A DNA stretch of 64,000 nucleotides from Bedellia somnulentella (lineage: Eukaryota; Arthropoda; Insecta; Lepidoptera; Bedelliidae), in assembly GCA_963576735.1 (NCBI GenBank), contig OY755196.1, positions 7,979,912 to 8,043,911 of the forward strand, written 5' to 3'. Below the pieces are notes generated by a model. That model saw only the letters and a list, made by a program, of their open reading frames with translations, ran no database searches and was not told the origin of the DNA. Positions 32,150 through 42,620 of the stretch are shown piece by piece. A program made the position numbers and the translations under genes. How positions within the stretch are numbered: the first letter of the stretch is position 1; each line of letters starts with the position of its first letter.

Positions 32150-32250
32150 GGGGACTTCTTTTGTCTAGTGGTAAGAAGTAGTAAGGATGGAACTAGCTAA
32201 GTCAGAAGGTTGTGGGTTCGGTACCAGGGTAAGAGCAATTTTTTTTCGTG
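32150..32250 (+). repeat. tRNA-like SINE-3-related sequence
   Basis: TCTAGTGGTAAGAAGTA resembles a degenerate A box and GGTTGTGGGTTCGGTACC a B box, followed by AAGAGCAA and a T run (possible pol III terminator). Too diverged to be a tRNA gene. Confidence 0.45.
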
Positions 32251-32322
32251 ATGAGAATTTATGTTTGTTTGTTAGTTTAAATCTTTTTGTTCATGAAAAC
32301 CTCATGTGGGGATTATTACTAA

Positions 32323-32412
32323 TAAATAAAGAACAAATAAAGGAAAGAAAAATTATTATTTTTTCCCGCCTGTGTCGAAAAATTTTTCTTTCCTTTATTT
32401 GATCTTTATTTA
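32323..32412. repeat. Hairpin with 32-bp arms
   Basis: 32323-32354 and 32381-32412 are inverted repeats (AAATAAAGGAAAGAAAAATT in the left arm) with one mismatch and a 26-base loop. Pure AT/GA composition; possibly a tiny foldback element. It lies inside an incidental 71-residue frame. Confidence 0.75.
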
Positions 32413-32449
32413 TTTGTTTGTTAGTATTGGACACTATTTGTTACACATA

Positions 32450-32620
32450 TTTTATTAATCCTCAAGCCCATTGGCCCTTTAGGAGTAGGCAGAGACTATC
32501 GATTGCTACTTTGCACCATCCTGACAAATAATTCTTGCATTCTTTACATTAATTATTCTTCCCAAACATCCTATTGACTTGAGACTCTACCCTTTGTTAA
32601 AATGTTTTCAATCTTCAAAA
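32450..32620 (-). mobile_element. RTE LINE 3' fragment, diverged
   Basis: GGAGTAGGCAGAGACTATCG followed by ATTGCTACTTTGCACCATCC match the reverse complement of the RTE 3' end. The tail itself is degraded, so this is an old copy. Confidence 0.7.
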
Positions 32621-33304
32621 ACTATCACAATTTTCAAAACTTGCATCAATTTATTATAAATATGGACGATAGATTTTGTACGTCAGTCCTGTTTCTTACT
32701 CGTTAATTATTACTAAATTGAGTTTAACTTCTTGGAAGTGGATAAAACACGAAAATACACTTAATTACTGTATTGGGAGATTCTACAAAATATAATAAAC
32801 TACAAATCACACTTAATTATTATTATAAAAACGTAACTTTATTGTGCATGAAACAGCGCAAAATAATAGAGTTCAGTGATATTGAAAAAGTTGACACAAA
32901 TAAGGAAAAATGATACCAAACAAGTTTACTAACAAGCGGTGGGTAAGTAAGTTTTATTAAATTTTGGAGGACTTTGGGAAGAAGGGGCGTATTCAGTTCG
33001 TGGTTTTGAGTCTTAAAATATATTATTATCTTTAGAATATACGTGATGTTTGATAGATTAAGTTATACTCGTAGACTCTTCAAAATTTTGTACAACTGTT
33101 TTTTTGTCAAAATTTGCTGCAAATCCGTTGGTTTTGGAATTTTGGCAGCCTATTTTAAAGGTTTATGGGAGTTTAACTTAGAAAAGCACTATTACGCTTT
33201 GTGCTGTGAGTGTTGCATAAGTTGGATTTTGATTGTTGCATTGTGTGGATTATAATCTTTAACTCTTAACTAACACAGTGACTTTTTGTTACACTACCAA
33301 CACC

Positions 33305-33615
33305 GTGGGGTAGCAGATATATTTAATGATTGTATAAGAAATAAAATCTTTTCAAATCTCATGAAGCATAGTAAAATATTACCTATTCTTATATCCGGAG
33401 GAGATAAAATTAGTCCGGATGTGTATAGACCCATATCTATTCTGCCAGTTTAAAGTAAAATATTCGAAAAACTAATGTTCAATCAAATGCTTTTGCATTT
33501 CGCTTCAAACAAATTGTTTCTACTGATGCAGGCGTTGGAACGCAAAAATGATGCTATTGGTTTGTTTTGCGATCTTACGAAGGCATTTGATTGTGCAGAT
33601 CATGAAATCCTTTTT
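33305..33615 (+). pseudogene. Jockey-like LINE RT, N-terminal part
   Basis: The frame reads ...NKIFSNLMKHSKILPI, ISPDVYRPISILPV, stop, SKIFEKLMFNQML, then GLFCDLTKAFDCADHEILF (palm A Asp). One in-frame stop (near 33453) and a deletion between NKLFLL and ALERKND that removes the QFGFR block show decay. A repeat at 33616-34352 interrupts it, and the frame resumes at 34353. Confidence 0.85.
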
Positions 33616-34352
33616 AGGGTTCCGTAGCCAAATGGCAAAAACGGGACCCTTATAGATTCGTCATGTCTGTCTGTCTGTCCGTCCGTCCGTCCGTCCGTAT
33701 GTCACAGCCAGTTTATTCCGAAACCATAAGAACTACATTATTGAAAATTGGTGCGTAAATGTATTCTGTAAACCGCATTAATAAAATCTGAAAAAAAAAC
33801 CAAATTTTTAGGGTTCCTCATACATAGAACTGAAACTCAAATTTTTTTTTTCGTCAAACCTATACGTGTGGGGTATTTATCAAAAGGTATTTGAAAATGA
33901 TGTTGAGGTTTCTTATATCATTTTTTTCAAAACTGAATAGTTTGCGCGAGAGACTTTTCCAAAGTGGTAAAATGTGTCCCCCCCCCCGTAACTTCTAAAA
34001 TATGGGCATGATAAAACTGAAAAAAAATATATGATGTATTACTACTATACAAACTACTAACGAAAATTGGTTTGAATGAGATCTAGCCCGTAGTTCTATT
34101 TTTAAACGTCATAAATCAAATTACTTACCTAATTTATTAATTTCACTGAAATATATAACAATAATTTTACTATCACAGGCCTAACGCATAAAACGTGAAC
34201 CATTGTTTTCTTATAGTAAATCAGTGATAAGTAAATAATATTTTAACTTGCTCTGCGCTCAGAGCGTGGCTCAGTCATCCCCGCGCGGTCCCCGCCCGAG
34301 ATATCGGTAGCGCGGAACCCTTCATTAGCGAGTCCATCTCGCTCTTGGCCGC
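33616..34352. mobile_element. GGGTTCCGTA-type repeat inserted in the LINE
   Basis: Starts AGGGTTCCGTAGCCAAATGG and AACGGGACCC, has a (TCTG/TCCG)n stretch at 33665-33700, and ends GCGAGTCCATCTCGCTCTTG GCCGC before a T run. The ends split a LINE codon series cleanly (HEILF / IKLEHYG). I recognise the family as widespread in Lepidoptera but cannot assign it to a class from sequence alone. It has no ORF. Confidence 0.75.
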
Positions 34353-35455
34353 TTTTTTTATTAAATTAGAACATTATGGCAGACAAGGTAACGCACTTAA
34401 ATTAATAAACTCTTACTTTTCGGATCGGATACAAAAAGTGCAAATCAATAATACAATATCACCTGGAACTCTAAAAATGGGTGTTCCGCAGGGTTCTATT
34501 TTGGGCCCATTTTTATTTTTGGTTTATATTAATGATTTGCCGTTCATGGTCGAGAAAATGTCCGAGATAGTGTTATTTGCTGATAATACTTCCTTAGTAT
34601 TTAACATAAAAAGAAATAATGAGAATATTGACGAGGTGAATAACACGGTTTCACAGATTCAAACATGGTTTGCTTCCAATAATCTTGTACTGAATGGCAA
34701 AAAAACTAAATGCATTAAATTTGTATTACCAAATGTTAAGAGCGTTGATAAAGAAATAATTTTAAATAATTAAAATATAGTATATTCGGATGACTCAGTT
34801 TTCTTAGGGATAACTCTGGACTCCAAGCTCCAATGGGGACCTCGCATTAGCTCACTAGCTGGCAGGCTAAGTAGTGCTGCATATACCGTTAGGAAAATAA
34901 GAAACTTGACAGATGTACAAACAGCTCGATTAGTTTATTACAGCTATTTTAATTGTGTAATGTCTTACGGTATTTTACTCTATGGCAGAGCAGCTGATGT
35001 TGGTTCCATATTTATTCTCCAAAAGAGATAAATAAAAGCTATATACAATTTGAGATCCCGAGATTCCCTGAGGGAATTGTTTAAAACAATAAATATAATG
35101 ACGCTGCCATGTCAATATATTTATGAAAATATTATGTATGTAAGAAAGAATCAGGCCTCTTTTGTGAAAAATTGTGACAGACATATTCGAAATCTGAGAG
35201 ACAACAATAAAATTTCAGTACCAACATACAGATTGTCAAAATTAAATACATCTTTCATGGGGTTATGCGTAAAAATTTGTAATAAAATACCTGAGGACAT
35301 TTTAAATTTATCAGAAACAAAATTCAAAGCAGTACTTAAAAGAAATCTTAGTTCAATAGCCTATTACAATATTAATGATTACATTAATGATGAAATGGGT
35401 TGGTGTCATCAGGGCTCTGTGCAGGATGTTTCCGGGCTAACACCAAAATTGTAAT
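34353..35455 (+). pseudogene. Jockey-like LINE RT, C-terminal part; FADD changed to FADN
   Basis: Continues 33305-33615 in frame: KLEHYGRQGNALKLINSYFS, MGVPQGSILGPFLF and VLFADNTSLVF, where the second catalytic Asp of FADD is Asn. Then FLGITLDSKLQWGP, MSYGILLYGRAAD and LFKTINIMTLPCQYIYE. Stops at about 34771 and 35028 split the frame. The end, SVQDVSGLTPKL, is followed by an AT-rich 3' region. It belongs to the Jockey superfamily by the PQGSILGP and WG blocks, and is not functional. Confidence 0.87.
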
Positions 35456-36216
35456 GGAATGGATGTAAAAAAAGATGGGTGTTGACGAGTTTCTTACGGG
35501 TTCATCTCTCAACAAAACACCTTCCGAATCCGAAGTAAAGTATTAAGTTGAAATTTGACGTTCACAAAACAAAGATTTTAGATCTAAATTAAGTTACTTC
35601 AACAGTAATGGCACGTTGCTAAATTATGAAACGAAAGAAAAAGTTTTAGCCTCGGCCGTTTGTTTGCCGCTAAACTTTTTATATACCTAAAACAAAGGAA
35701 AAAAACTTAAGACTTTAATTATTTTCGAAATCCTTCTATTTTCATAACAGCAGAGCTCCAATGAACTATACGAAAAGGTTTCAGTAAATAACAGTAAAGT
35801 TTATTGTTTTAATGTTACCTTATTATAATTTTACAAGTATTTTACGCATAAATTTCTCGGTCTTTTGTTGTTATATTTTTCATGGTAATAATGTTGTGCT
35901 ATCGCCGGCCGAATTAAATTGTATAGCACTGGCTGAAATTCAGCGCCACGGTTGGTGACATCATCATCTGTGGTAACATGCTGAGCCAGTGACCAATTCA
36001 ATACATAGGATTTCTTTTTCTGTTTTTATTTTTACCTATATAGTTTTGCAACATTTTTTAGCATATTTGTTTATTTCCTTTTCACTTGTTGTGTGTTTCT
36101 CTGTGCACTGAAAAAAGTTTTGCTTTCTTTCTTTCTTTAAAACAAGGCTTAAATAAGAAAAATAAATAACTTAAATGCGAACCTTTACGCCGCAAAGCCA
36201 CGAGGCCAAAACAAAG
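35456..36216. other. Probable LINE 3' region and unassigned DNA
   Basis: AT-rich with a GC-richer island (~35900-36000: CGCCGGCCGAATTAAATTG, CAGCGCCACGGTTGGTGAC). No coding signal; part may be the 3' UTR of the LINE just upstream. Confidence 0.4.
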
Positions 36217-36314
36217 CTAGAAAGGTTTGTAGGGTTGTACAAAATGGCGATGAAAAGTCTCTGCCTACCCCAATGGGAAATAACGGTCTGAGTATTGTAT
36301 GTATGCATGTCTTT
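36217..36314 (+). mobile_element. RTE LINE 3' fragment
   Basis: AAAGCTAGAAAGGTTTGTAG through GTCTCTGCCTACCCCAATGG to GTATTGTATGTATGCATG, a ~100-base copy of the RTE end with its tail. Confidence 0.8.
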
Positions 36315-36489
36315 GTTAGTTTTGATTTTGTATAAAACCTAATTCTGAAGCTCTACCTACCCTTCTGGAATCCTAAGCAGTGAGTATATGTATGATGTAA
36401 ACTGAAATATTTCAATCGTTTTTAAGTCTGAAAAGTATTTATAAAGTAAAACTTGCGCAACTCTGTGTTGTTGGCATGCCTTTGAAATC

Positions 36490-36749
36490 CACTAATATTA
36501 TAAATCGGAAAGTGAGTTTGTTTGTTTGTTTGTTCCGCTTTCACGCCATAACTACTAAACTGATTGCTTTGAAATTTTGCCAATGTGTAGTTAGAAGCCC
36601 AGATTAAATAATAGGGTAGTTTTTATCCCGGAAAAAAAATATATTCCTGAGGGAAATCGTGGGAATGAGAAGTTGTCTTATAGTTGAGCTTTATACCGCA
36701 ATATAACCGAACGCGCGGCACGCGGGCAAAGCCGTGGGCGAAAAGCTAG
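36490..36749 (+). mobile_element. Helitron-like non-autonomous element
   Basis: TATTATAAATCGGAAAGTG, a (TTTG)n stretch, ACTACTAAACTGATTGC and ATCCCGG blocks, ending GCAAAGCCGTGGGCGAAAAGCTAG before T. The 3' end form matches the Helitron ends at 6587, 6737 and 51893. Confidence 0.65.
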
Positions 36750-36939
36750 TAAATAAATAAAATCAAGTATTCTTAAGTTGACCCGAAAGTGGGTTTAAGC
36801 GAACCTATTTAGAGGTCCTTAAATGCGGATCGAGTAAACGAAAGGTCCTAAGGGTTACATTCGATCCCATATCAAATAAGGAAGCGTGTTCTGCTTAGGT
36901 ATTACTTAGGTTGTGTTTTTTGATTGGATGTGTAAAATA

Positions 36940-37162
36940 CATACATAGATATACTCACGGCTATAAATCCCTAAACGGGTTAGCCAGACATTTGGAATGA
37001 GAAATTCCTCAGCCACTTTAGAAAATTGAGGTGGGAAAAGATGGTAAAATAATGGTTGTTGATGATGGGTCTCCAACCACACTCCCTTAACTCTTAATCA
37101 CCTCTTACAAAACCGTGGGTAGAAAGGGTTAGTGAAATTATAAGCAGGCATTATACGGCTTA
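36940..37162 (-). repeat. SINE-2 copy
   Basis: Tail ACATACATAGATATACTCACG, body CAGCCACTTTAGAAAATTGAG, head AAGCAGGCATTATACGGC. A short internal gap is present. First member of the 36.9-41.5 kb cluster. Confidence 0.82.
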
Positions 37163-37169
37163 TTAAATA

Positions 37170-37422
37170 ATACATACATACATACATATACTCACGGCTA
37201 TGAATCCCTAGAAGAGGTAGCCAGAGCTGAGAAATTAGAAATTTCTCAGCCACTTTTGGAAAGTTGAGTGGGGAAAGATGGTGAGATAAAGGTTGTTGGT
37301 GATGGGTCTCCATCCGCATCGCCCGAAAATTACTTAAAAGCCCCAATACCGTTAGTCGCCTCTTACGTACACCCACCGGAAGAAAAGGGGTAGTGCTATT
37401 CTTAGCCGACACTACACAGCAT
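37170..37422 (-). repeat. SINE-2 copy, full length
   Basis: Complete copy directly following the previous one in the same orientation (only ~8 bases between them). Carries the CCTCTTACGTACACCCACCG head variant. Confidence 0.87.
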
Positions 37423-37686
37423 ATTATAATATTGAAATACTTAGCTCAAAATGGAACATAATACAGCTAAAACTGGCTACAATTTAAAAGTAGTTAAAAT
37501 AAAGTCTGAGGACGCTGTTATGATTGAAGCCTCGTATTAAAACGATTATAAAACCAAGTTTTATAGACAAAGTTTTTATATCCGTCGTTAAATTAATAAC
37601 CGAACTAGCCTTTGGCCTTTCAGAAGGTTGAACATGGTAACAGCTTGGATCGATTATGTTAGCTGATTCGGTTAAGAATAGCATTA

Positions 37687-37745
37687 ATATAGCTGCATAG
37701 TGTAGGCTTAGGATAGCACTTAGCTCTTTCTTCCCATAGGTATGA
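37687..37745 (+). repeat. SINE-2 head remnant
   Basis: GCATAGTGTAGGCTTAGGAT and AGCTCTTTCTTCC. The body is not retained. Confidence 0.5.
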
Positions 37746-37930
37746 AGTGTTAAAGAAGTACCTTAGAATATTCGATTTTTTTCAGTGATTATTGAGTGAT
37801 GTTGCTAGAGACTAAAAAGCTCGAACGTTCACGCTATGAGTATTACATAGTCAAATTTTATACTCCTCAGCCTCTGTGAAAATTCGAAAAGATGGTTAAT
37901 TATAGGGTTCATGTATTTATCATCATAAGA

Positions 37931-38185
37931 TAACATACATACATGCATATACTCACGGCTATAAATCCCTTAACGGGGTAGCCAGAGCTATGGAATGATA
38001 AATTCCTCAGCCACTTTTGGAGGTTGTTTGGGGAAAAGATGATAATAATAAAATGTTTTTGGTGACGGGTCTCCAACCACATCGCCAAAAAATCACTTTA
38101 AATGCCCCTACACCCTTAGTCGCCTCTTACGATCACCCACGGGTAGAAATGGGGTAGTGTTATTCTAAGCCGACACTACACGGCA
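37931..38185 (-). repeat. SINE-2 copy, full length
   Basis: Tail AACATACATACATGCATATA to head GCCGACACTACACGGC; has the CTCTTACGATCACCCACGGG head variant shared with 75-147 and 40626-40880, indicating a subfamily. Confidence 0.87.
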
Positions 38186-38284
38186 CTCCATAAGATTCTT
38201 TCATCATAAGAAGCCCAAATACTAAGTTGCCTCTTACGTCAACCTCGGTAGAAATTGGTTTAGTGCTTTTTATGATTACCATCT

Positions 38285-38357
38285 TTACCCCTTTTTTTAA
38301 TACCTTAGCTCTGGCTACCCCTTCTAGGAATTTATAGCCGTGAGTATATGCATGTAT
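38285..38357 (+). repeat. SINE-2 tail remnant
   Basis: TTAGCTCTGGCTACCCCTTC then AGCCGTGAGTATATGCATG; only the RTE-like tail and a few body bases remain. Confidence 0.7.
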
Positions 38358-38542
38358 GCTCTTTTAAGCCAACTCTACACACACAAAATGGTAAAGTTAT
38401 AGAAATCGTGCTAATGTGGTTTTTAATACGATAAGAAAAACATGAATAATTATTCGATTATTACAATTTCCAACTCTTCTACTGTGGTGTTTAATATGAT
38501 AAAAGAAACTTAAAACGAATACTCGATTTTATTACACCTATT

Positions 38543-38786
38543 TACATACAAACATATACTCACGGCTAGATTTCCCTAGAAGGGGTAGCCAGAGCTAAGA
38601 AAATATATATTCCTCAGCCACTTTTGGAAGTTGAGTGGGGAAAAGATGGTAAAATAAAGGTTTTTTGATAGTTCTCCAACCGCATTGCCCAAAAATCAAA
38701 TAAAAAGCCCCAATACCCTAAGTCGCCTCTTACGACACCCGTGGGTAGAAAGCGGTAGCGACATTCTAAACTGGCACTACAAGGCA
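38543..38786 (-). repeat. SINE-2 copy, full length
   Basis: Tail ACATACAAACATATACTCAC to head AACTGGCACTACAAGGC; same head variant as 1180-1432 (CTTACGACACCCGTGGG). Confidence 0.85.
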
Positions 38787-38947
38787 AACTTATTAGGCTA
38801 CACCTTTTTCCCATCATTTAATCAATCTATTCTTTATCAAAAAACTCAACAGTCAAACTTGCTTGCTTATTTATTTATACTCACGCCATCAATGAATTGT
38901 GTCTATTATAGCTATGTACTAAGAGTAAAATATCGTCCCCCTTTCTA

Positions 38948-39150
38948 CTAGTCTCTATCCACGGGTGTCGTAAGAGGCGACTAAGGGTATGGGGCTTTTA
39001 AAGTGATTTTTAGACGATACGGTTGGTGACCAATCACCAACGATAGTTTATTTCTATCATCTTGAACCCTATCAACGTCTAAATGTGGTTGAGGAGTTTC
39101 TAGCTCTGAAGTTCTGGCTAACCCTTTTAGGGATTTATAGTCATGTTTGC
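38948..39150 (+). repeat. SINE-2 copy lacking its head
   Basis: From CCACGGGTGTCGTAAGAGGC through CCAATCACCAACGATAG to CTGGCTAACCCTTTTAGGG. The final TATG tail is missing. Confidence 0.75.
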
Positions 39151-39475
39151 AGTATAAGCTAAATATAGCCTTACCTCATTTCTTTTCGTGCTGATTCTTA
39201 GAGGCAACTTAGAGAATTGGGGCTTTTAAGGGATTGTTGGATGACAGAAAGACAGGCATGACAAAATGCATGCCCGTTTGAAAAATGTAACGGATTTAAA
39301 TAAAGTGGGAGAGGTTTCCAGTATTATTATATGATTGCATATAAGTATTTTCAAAAAAAACCTGTATGAAAACCGTTTAAAAATACAATAACTCTAAAGT
39401 TTTTATTATATCCACGTAGATCACGGTAGAAACGGGAATAAGTTTATAAAGTCCGCCATTTTGAAAAGTATTAAT

Positions 39476-39622
39476 AACATACATACATATACTCACGGCT
39501 ATAAATCCCTAGAAGGGGTAGCCAGAGCTAAGGAACTAGAAATTCCTCAGCCACTTTTGGAAAGTTGAATGGGGAATAGATGGTAAAATAAAGGTTGTTG
39601 TTGATGGGTCTCCAATCGTAAA
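39476..39622 (-). repeat. SINE-2 copy, tail half only
   Basis: Full RTE-like tail and body down to GATGGGTCTCCAATC, then unrelated AT-rich sequence. The head half is absent. Confidence 0.75.
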
Positions 39623-39699
39623 AATAACAAAGATTAAAAATAAACAAACGGCCATCCAACTTCCTAAATATAAATGGATCAATCGCCAACTGTCTTTTT

Positions 39700-39925
39700 T
39701 TTATATCCAACTTAGCTTAGGTACACTCCTTTGCCCTTCAAGGCCTTCAGCCGCCCGGCAAAACACGTTAAGGTGACGCTGCATAGGCCGTAGGGCCAGC
39801 AGCAGCGAACCGGGGGGGTTTTAGTCAGTACAAATCTGACATACCCCCGTCGCTCTCTCGAGTGGCAGGGGATCCTATGAGGATTTTCCCCCCGGTATAC
39901 AAAAAAATATGTCATTTTTGATGAC
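39700..39925 (-). repeat. GC-rich dispersed repeat, class unknown
   Basis: Minus strand: GTATACCGGGGGGAAAATCC, CACTCGAGAGAGCGACGGGG, GTCAGATTTGTACTGACTAA, then CCTACGGCCTATGCAGCG. Composition differs sharply from the surrounding AT-rich DNA. The GTCAGATTTGTACTGAC block is a good hairpin. I believe it is a recurring lepidopteran repeat but cannot name its class. Confidence 0.5.
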
Positions 39926-40202
39926 AGCTATAAAATGTCGAATCGTTTTTTTAATATTACACAATTTAACCGTCCTGGGTTTTTTTTAGAATTTAAGTTA
40001 TTTTCTTGTTTGAATCAGAAAACAAATACGGACATTTGTCATAATTTTGTCATAATAAACGAAATCAAAGCAGTGAACATTTTTGTTAATAGTAAAATAA
40101 TAAATATTATTTAAACGTGAATTAACTGAATTAACATGACTCTACCGTCGCTTGGCAAGAGATTATAAAAAGATATACTATTTTAAAGAGAAGAAGAACC
40201 AA

Positions 40203-40577
40203 CAACAACAACCGTGATAGCCCAGTGGGTAGAACACTTGGTTATCGTGCAAGCGACTAGTGTTCAAATCCCGGGTCGGGCCTACACCAATTTGTCTTTT
40301 CTAAAGACATATGTGTGGTTAATTTATCATGGTTGTTAACGGTGAGGGAAAACATCGTGAGGGAACCCACATGACTGAGTTGTACTTAGTCATGTGACAG
40401 TGTATTCGTACAAAACGGCGATAGGCCTGCCCCCTATCACGTGAGTACACTGTCCATGCAAAACGTGGGTACTCTGAACACCAGGTGACAAAGTCACGAG
40501 ATGTTCAGAAGTATTAGTACCTCTGCCAACCCCTTCGGGGATATTCGGCGTCAACGTTTATGTTATGTTATGTATGT
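40203..40577 (+). repeat. SINE-1 copy, full length, 12-bp target duplication
   Basis: Best-preserved copy: A box TAGCCCAGTGGGTAGA, B box GTTCAAATCCCGGGT, body with CCTGCCCCCTATCACGTGAG, tail CAACCCCTTCGGGGATATTC and (TTATG)n. Flanked by AAGAAGAACCAA at 40191-40202 and 40578-40589. The clean duplication and intact promoter boxes suggest a relatively young insertion. Confidence 0.94.
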
Positions 40578-40625
40578 AAGAAGAACCAAAAATCGCTTTA
40601 TTTATTATTCTCTTTATTTATTCTA

Positions 40626-40880
40626 AGCCGTGTAGTGTTGGCTTAGAATAACACTACCCCATGTCTACCCGTGGGTGATCGTAAGAGGCGAATAAGGGTA
40701 CAGAGGCTTTTTAAGTGACTTTTGGGCGACGTGGTTGGAGACCCGTCACCAAAAACATTTATTATTACCATCTTTTCCCCAATCAGCTTCCAAAAGTGGC
40801 TGAGGAATTTTTCATTCCAAAGCTCTGGCTACCCCGTTAAGGGATTTATAGCCGTGAGTATATGTATGTATGTCTTTTCA
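40626..40880 (+). repeat. SINE-2 copy, full length
   Basis: Head CCGTGTAGTGTTGGCTTAGA to tail CCGTGAGTATATGTATGTATG. Belongs to the CCCGTGGGTGATCGTAAGAG subfamily. Starts ~37 bases after the SINE-1 target duplication. Confidence 0.88.
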
Positions 40881-41039
40881 TGTATGTTTACGCCGAGGTG
40901 CTAGGTCTCTACATAGTATCTGTATACTTACTCTATGAATCCAAAAAAAATAGCAAGATTTGATTAATTATCTTTTCTCCAGCTACTTTAAAAGTTTATT
41001 GGAAATACGTTGTGGAGTTGATGAGCCTCCAAGCTCATA

Positions 41040-41150
41040 AAATACTACACTACAAAAACAACCGCTCAAAGGCTCCATACCCTTAGTCGCCTCAACGGAG
41101 TCCGCGATAAAGATAGGTTAGTGTTATTCTACGCTGACAATACACAACAT
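41040..41150 (-). repeat. SINE-2 head half, diverged
   Basis: CCATACCCTTAGTCGCCTC and GTGTTATTCTACGCTGAC blocks; tail half not recognisable. Confidence 0.6.
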
Positions 41151-41363
41151 CTTATTGTATAAATGATACATTCACGACTTCCTCGAAGGTCCAGTGATTC
41201 ATGACATGTCATAGAAAAGAATTTAGGACCGTTTTACAATCACGATAGCGTGAGTTGGAAATTAATTATAACAAGACTCAGTTTTACACTTATTTACAGT
41301 ATATTTAAGTACTCGTACAATGAAACAAGAGAGAGACCAACATGGTATTTCACTTTTGCAGTG

Positions 41364-41525
41364 TTGCGTCGGCTAAGAATCTCACCACTCTTTTCTACCT
41401 ACGGGTTTCGTAAGAAGCGACTAACGGTATGCGACTTTTTACGTGGTGTTTTGGCGATGCGATTGGAGACCCATCACCAACGATACTTTATTTCTACCAT
41501 CTTGTCTCCTATCAACTTTTAAATA
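41364..41525 (+). repeat. SINE-2 copy lacking its tail
   Basis: GTTGCGTCGGCTAAGAATC to CTATTTCTACCATCTTGTCTC, then stops at TTTTAAATATG. A truncated SINE-1 follows. Confidence 0.7.
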
Positions 41526-41544
41526 TGTAAAACCCAAATAAACC

Positions 41545-41750
41545 CAATACTTCTGAACATCACGTGACAGCGCCACCTAGTGACCAAAGTAGGTACCCAG
41601 GTTTTGCTTAGACAGTGTACTCACGTGATAAGGGCTTTACGTGATAGTGCCTATCACCGTTCTGTACGAATACACTGTCACATGGCTAAATACAACTCTG
41701 CCATGTGGATTTCCTCACGATGTTTTCGTTCACCGTTATAAGTTACATAC
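41545..41750 (-). repeat. SINE-1 copy lacking head and tail
   Basis: Reverse-strand body: TACTTCTGAACATCACGTGA, GACAGTGTACTCACGTGATA and CACTGTCACATGGCTAAAT, up to GTTTTCGTTCACCGTTA. The tRNA-like head is absent. Confidence 0.8.
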
Positions 41751-41759
41751 GTATGTAAA

Positions 41760-42050
41760 TTTTAATGACAAAATTACGTTATCCTTCAAACAGAAATCTG
41801 ACTCAACCTTGATCGGTTTTTATATTGACGCCCAAGATATTACGGCACGTGCATGACATTGTAAGGGAAATTACTCTCGTGAAAACTCATTTAATATTAG
41901 ATAGATCTGTCTCGCACCATTTTGACAGTTCTCGGAAGGAAGTTTCAATTAAAAGACTGAAAATGTCTTGGAGATAAGGTTTCAAATGATAAAGTCCATC
42001 GGAAATGAGGGTGCACACCCTATTATAATAGTTTTATGAAGAAGATTTAA
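41760..42050 (+). repeat. Paralogous block a, left copy (decayed coding sequence?)
   Basis: Matches 54060-54340 (AAAACTCATTTAATATTAGA, CACCATTTTGACAGTTCTCG). In the aligned frame it reads KILRHVHDIVREITLVKTHL, then a 4-base insertion breaks it, whereas the right copy stays open. See the entry at 54050-54375. Confidence 0.65.
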
Positions 42051-42084
42051 ATGTCGCAAATATTTTTCACACATACATATCTAC

Positions 42085-42160
42085 GGCTTCCGTGACTTGG
42101 TAGATACTTAACTAGTTTTTGAGTTCGTAAGTTGCGGGTTCGAATTCCGCTAAGTGGAAA
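42085..42160 (+). repeat. SINE-3-related tRNA-like head, diverged
   Basis: CTTCCGTGACTTGGTAGAT as A-box region and TTGCGGGTTCGAATTCCG as B box. Same layout as 1049-1133 and 10432-10512. Confidence 0.45.
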
Positions 42161-42254
42161 ATTGAATGAATATCAATGATTATTTCTTTGTCTCATATGT
42201 AACTTTGATGTGTATTATTGTGGAAACTTTAAGTTTGTATTTAATATTTATTTA

Positions 42255-42620
42255 ATTGCATATACTCACACGCCATTAGTTCCAATGAGGGCAGACGGAA
42301 AGTTATCCTTGCAAAACCCTCTGTTTACATTTATCAATAACTTCATACATGCCCGTTTATTCTTAAGAATTATGATATCTTTTAAGCCCATTTTGATTTT
42401 AAAGGGGCAGGGAGTCCCTTTAATTAATGTAGTATTCAGTAGTCCCTTATCAACTTCTAAAGGCGAAACTATTGAACACCGGATATATCGACATTTAGCT
42501 GATGACGTCAATGACATGTGCATATTGAACGGAAATGACCTGGTATTTGTGTCCATGAACAGGTTATGAAATAAGCTCTTTGATTAAATATTATGTAGAT
42601 ACACAGTTCTATACAACATA
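42255..42620. repeat. Paralogous block b, left copy: RTE remnant plus unknown conserved frame
   Basis: 42255-42415 is an old RTE 3' fragment on the minus strand (TACTCACACGCCATTAGTTC ... CATACATGCCCGTTTATTC). 42416-42620 matches 55570-55770 and is open in the plus strand as KGETIEHRIYRHLADDVNDM followed by CILNGNDLVFVSMNR. The right copy has the same RTE remnant next to the same frame, so they duplicated together. The differences in the frame are largely synonymous or conservative (E/D, Y/F, D/E, N/S), as expected of sequence that was once protein-coding. Family not recognised. Confidence 0.6.

Larger units (their letters stand above)
31984..32765. repeat. Dispersed ~110-bp direct repeat pair
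   Basis: 31984-32095 and 32648-32765 are diverged direct repeats (TTATTATAAATATGGACGAT, then TCCTGTTTCT.ACTCG and TTTAACTTCTTG). The left copy is preceded by ACACACAAACAAACCTTTCC, a context typical of Helitron-like repeats. Nature unknown. Confidence 0.55.
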
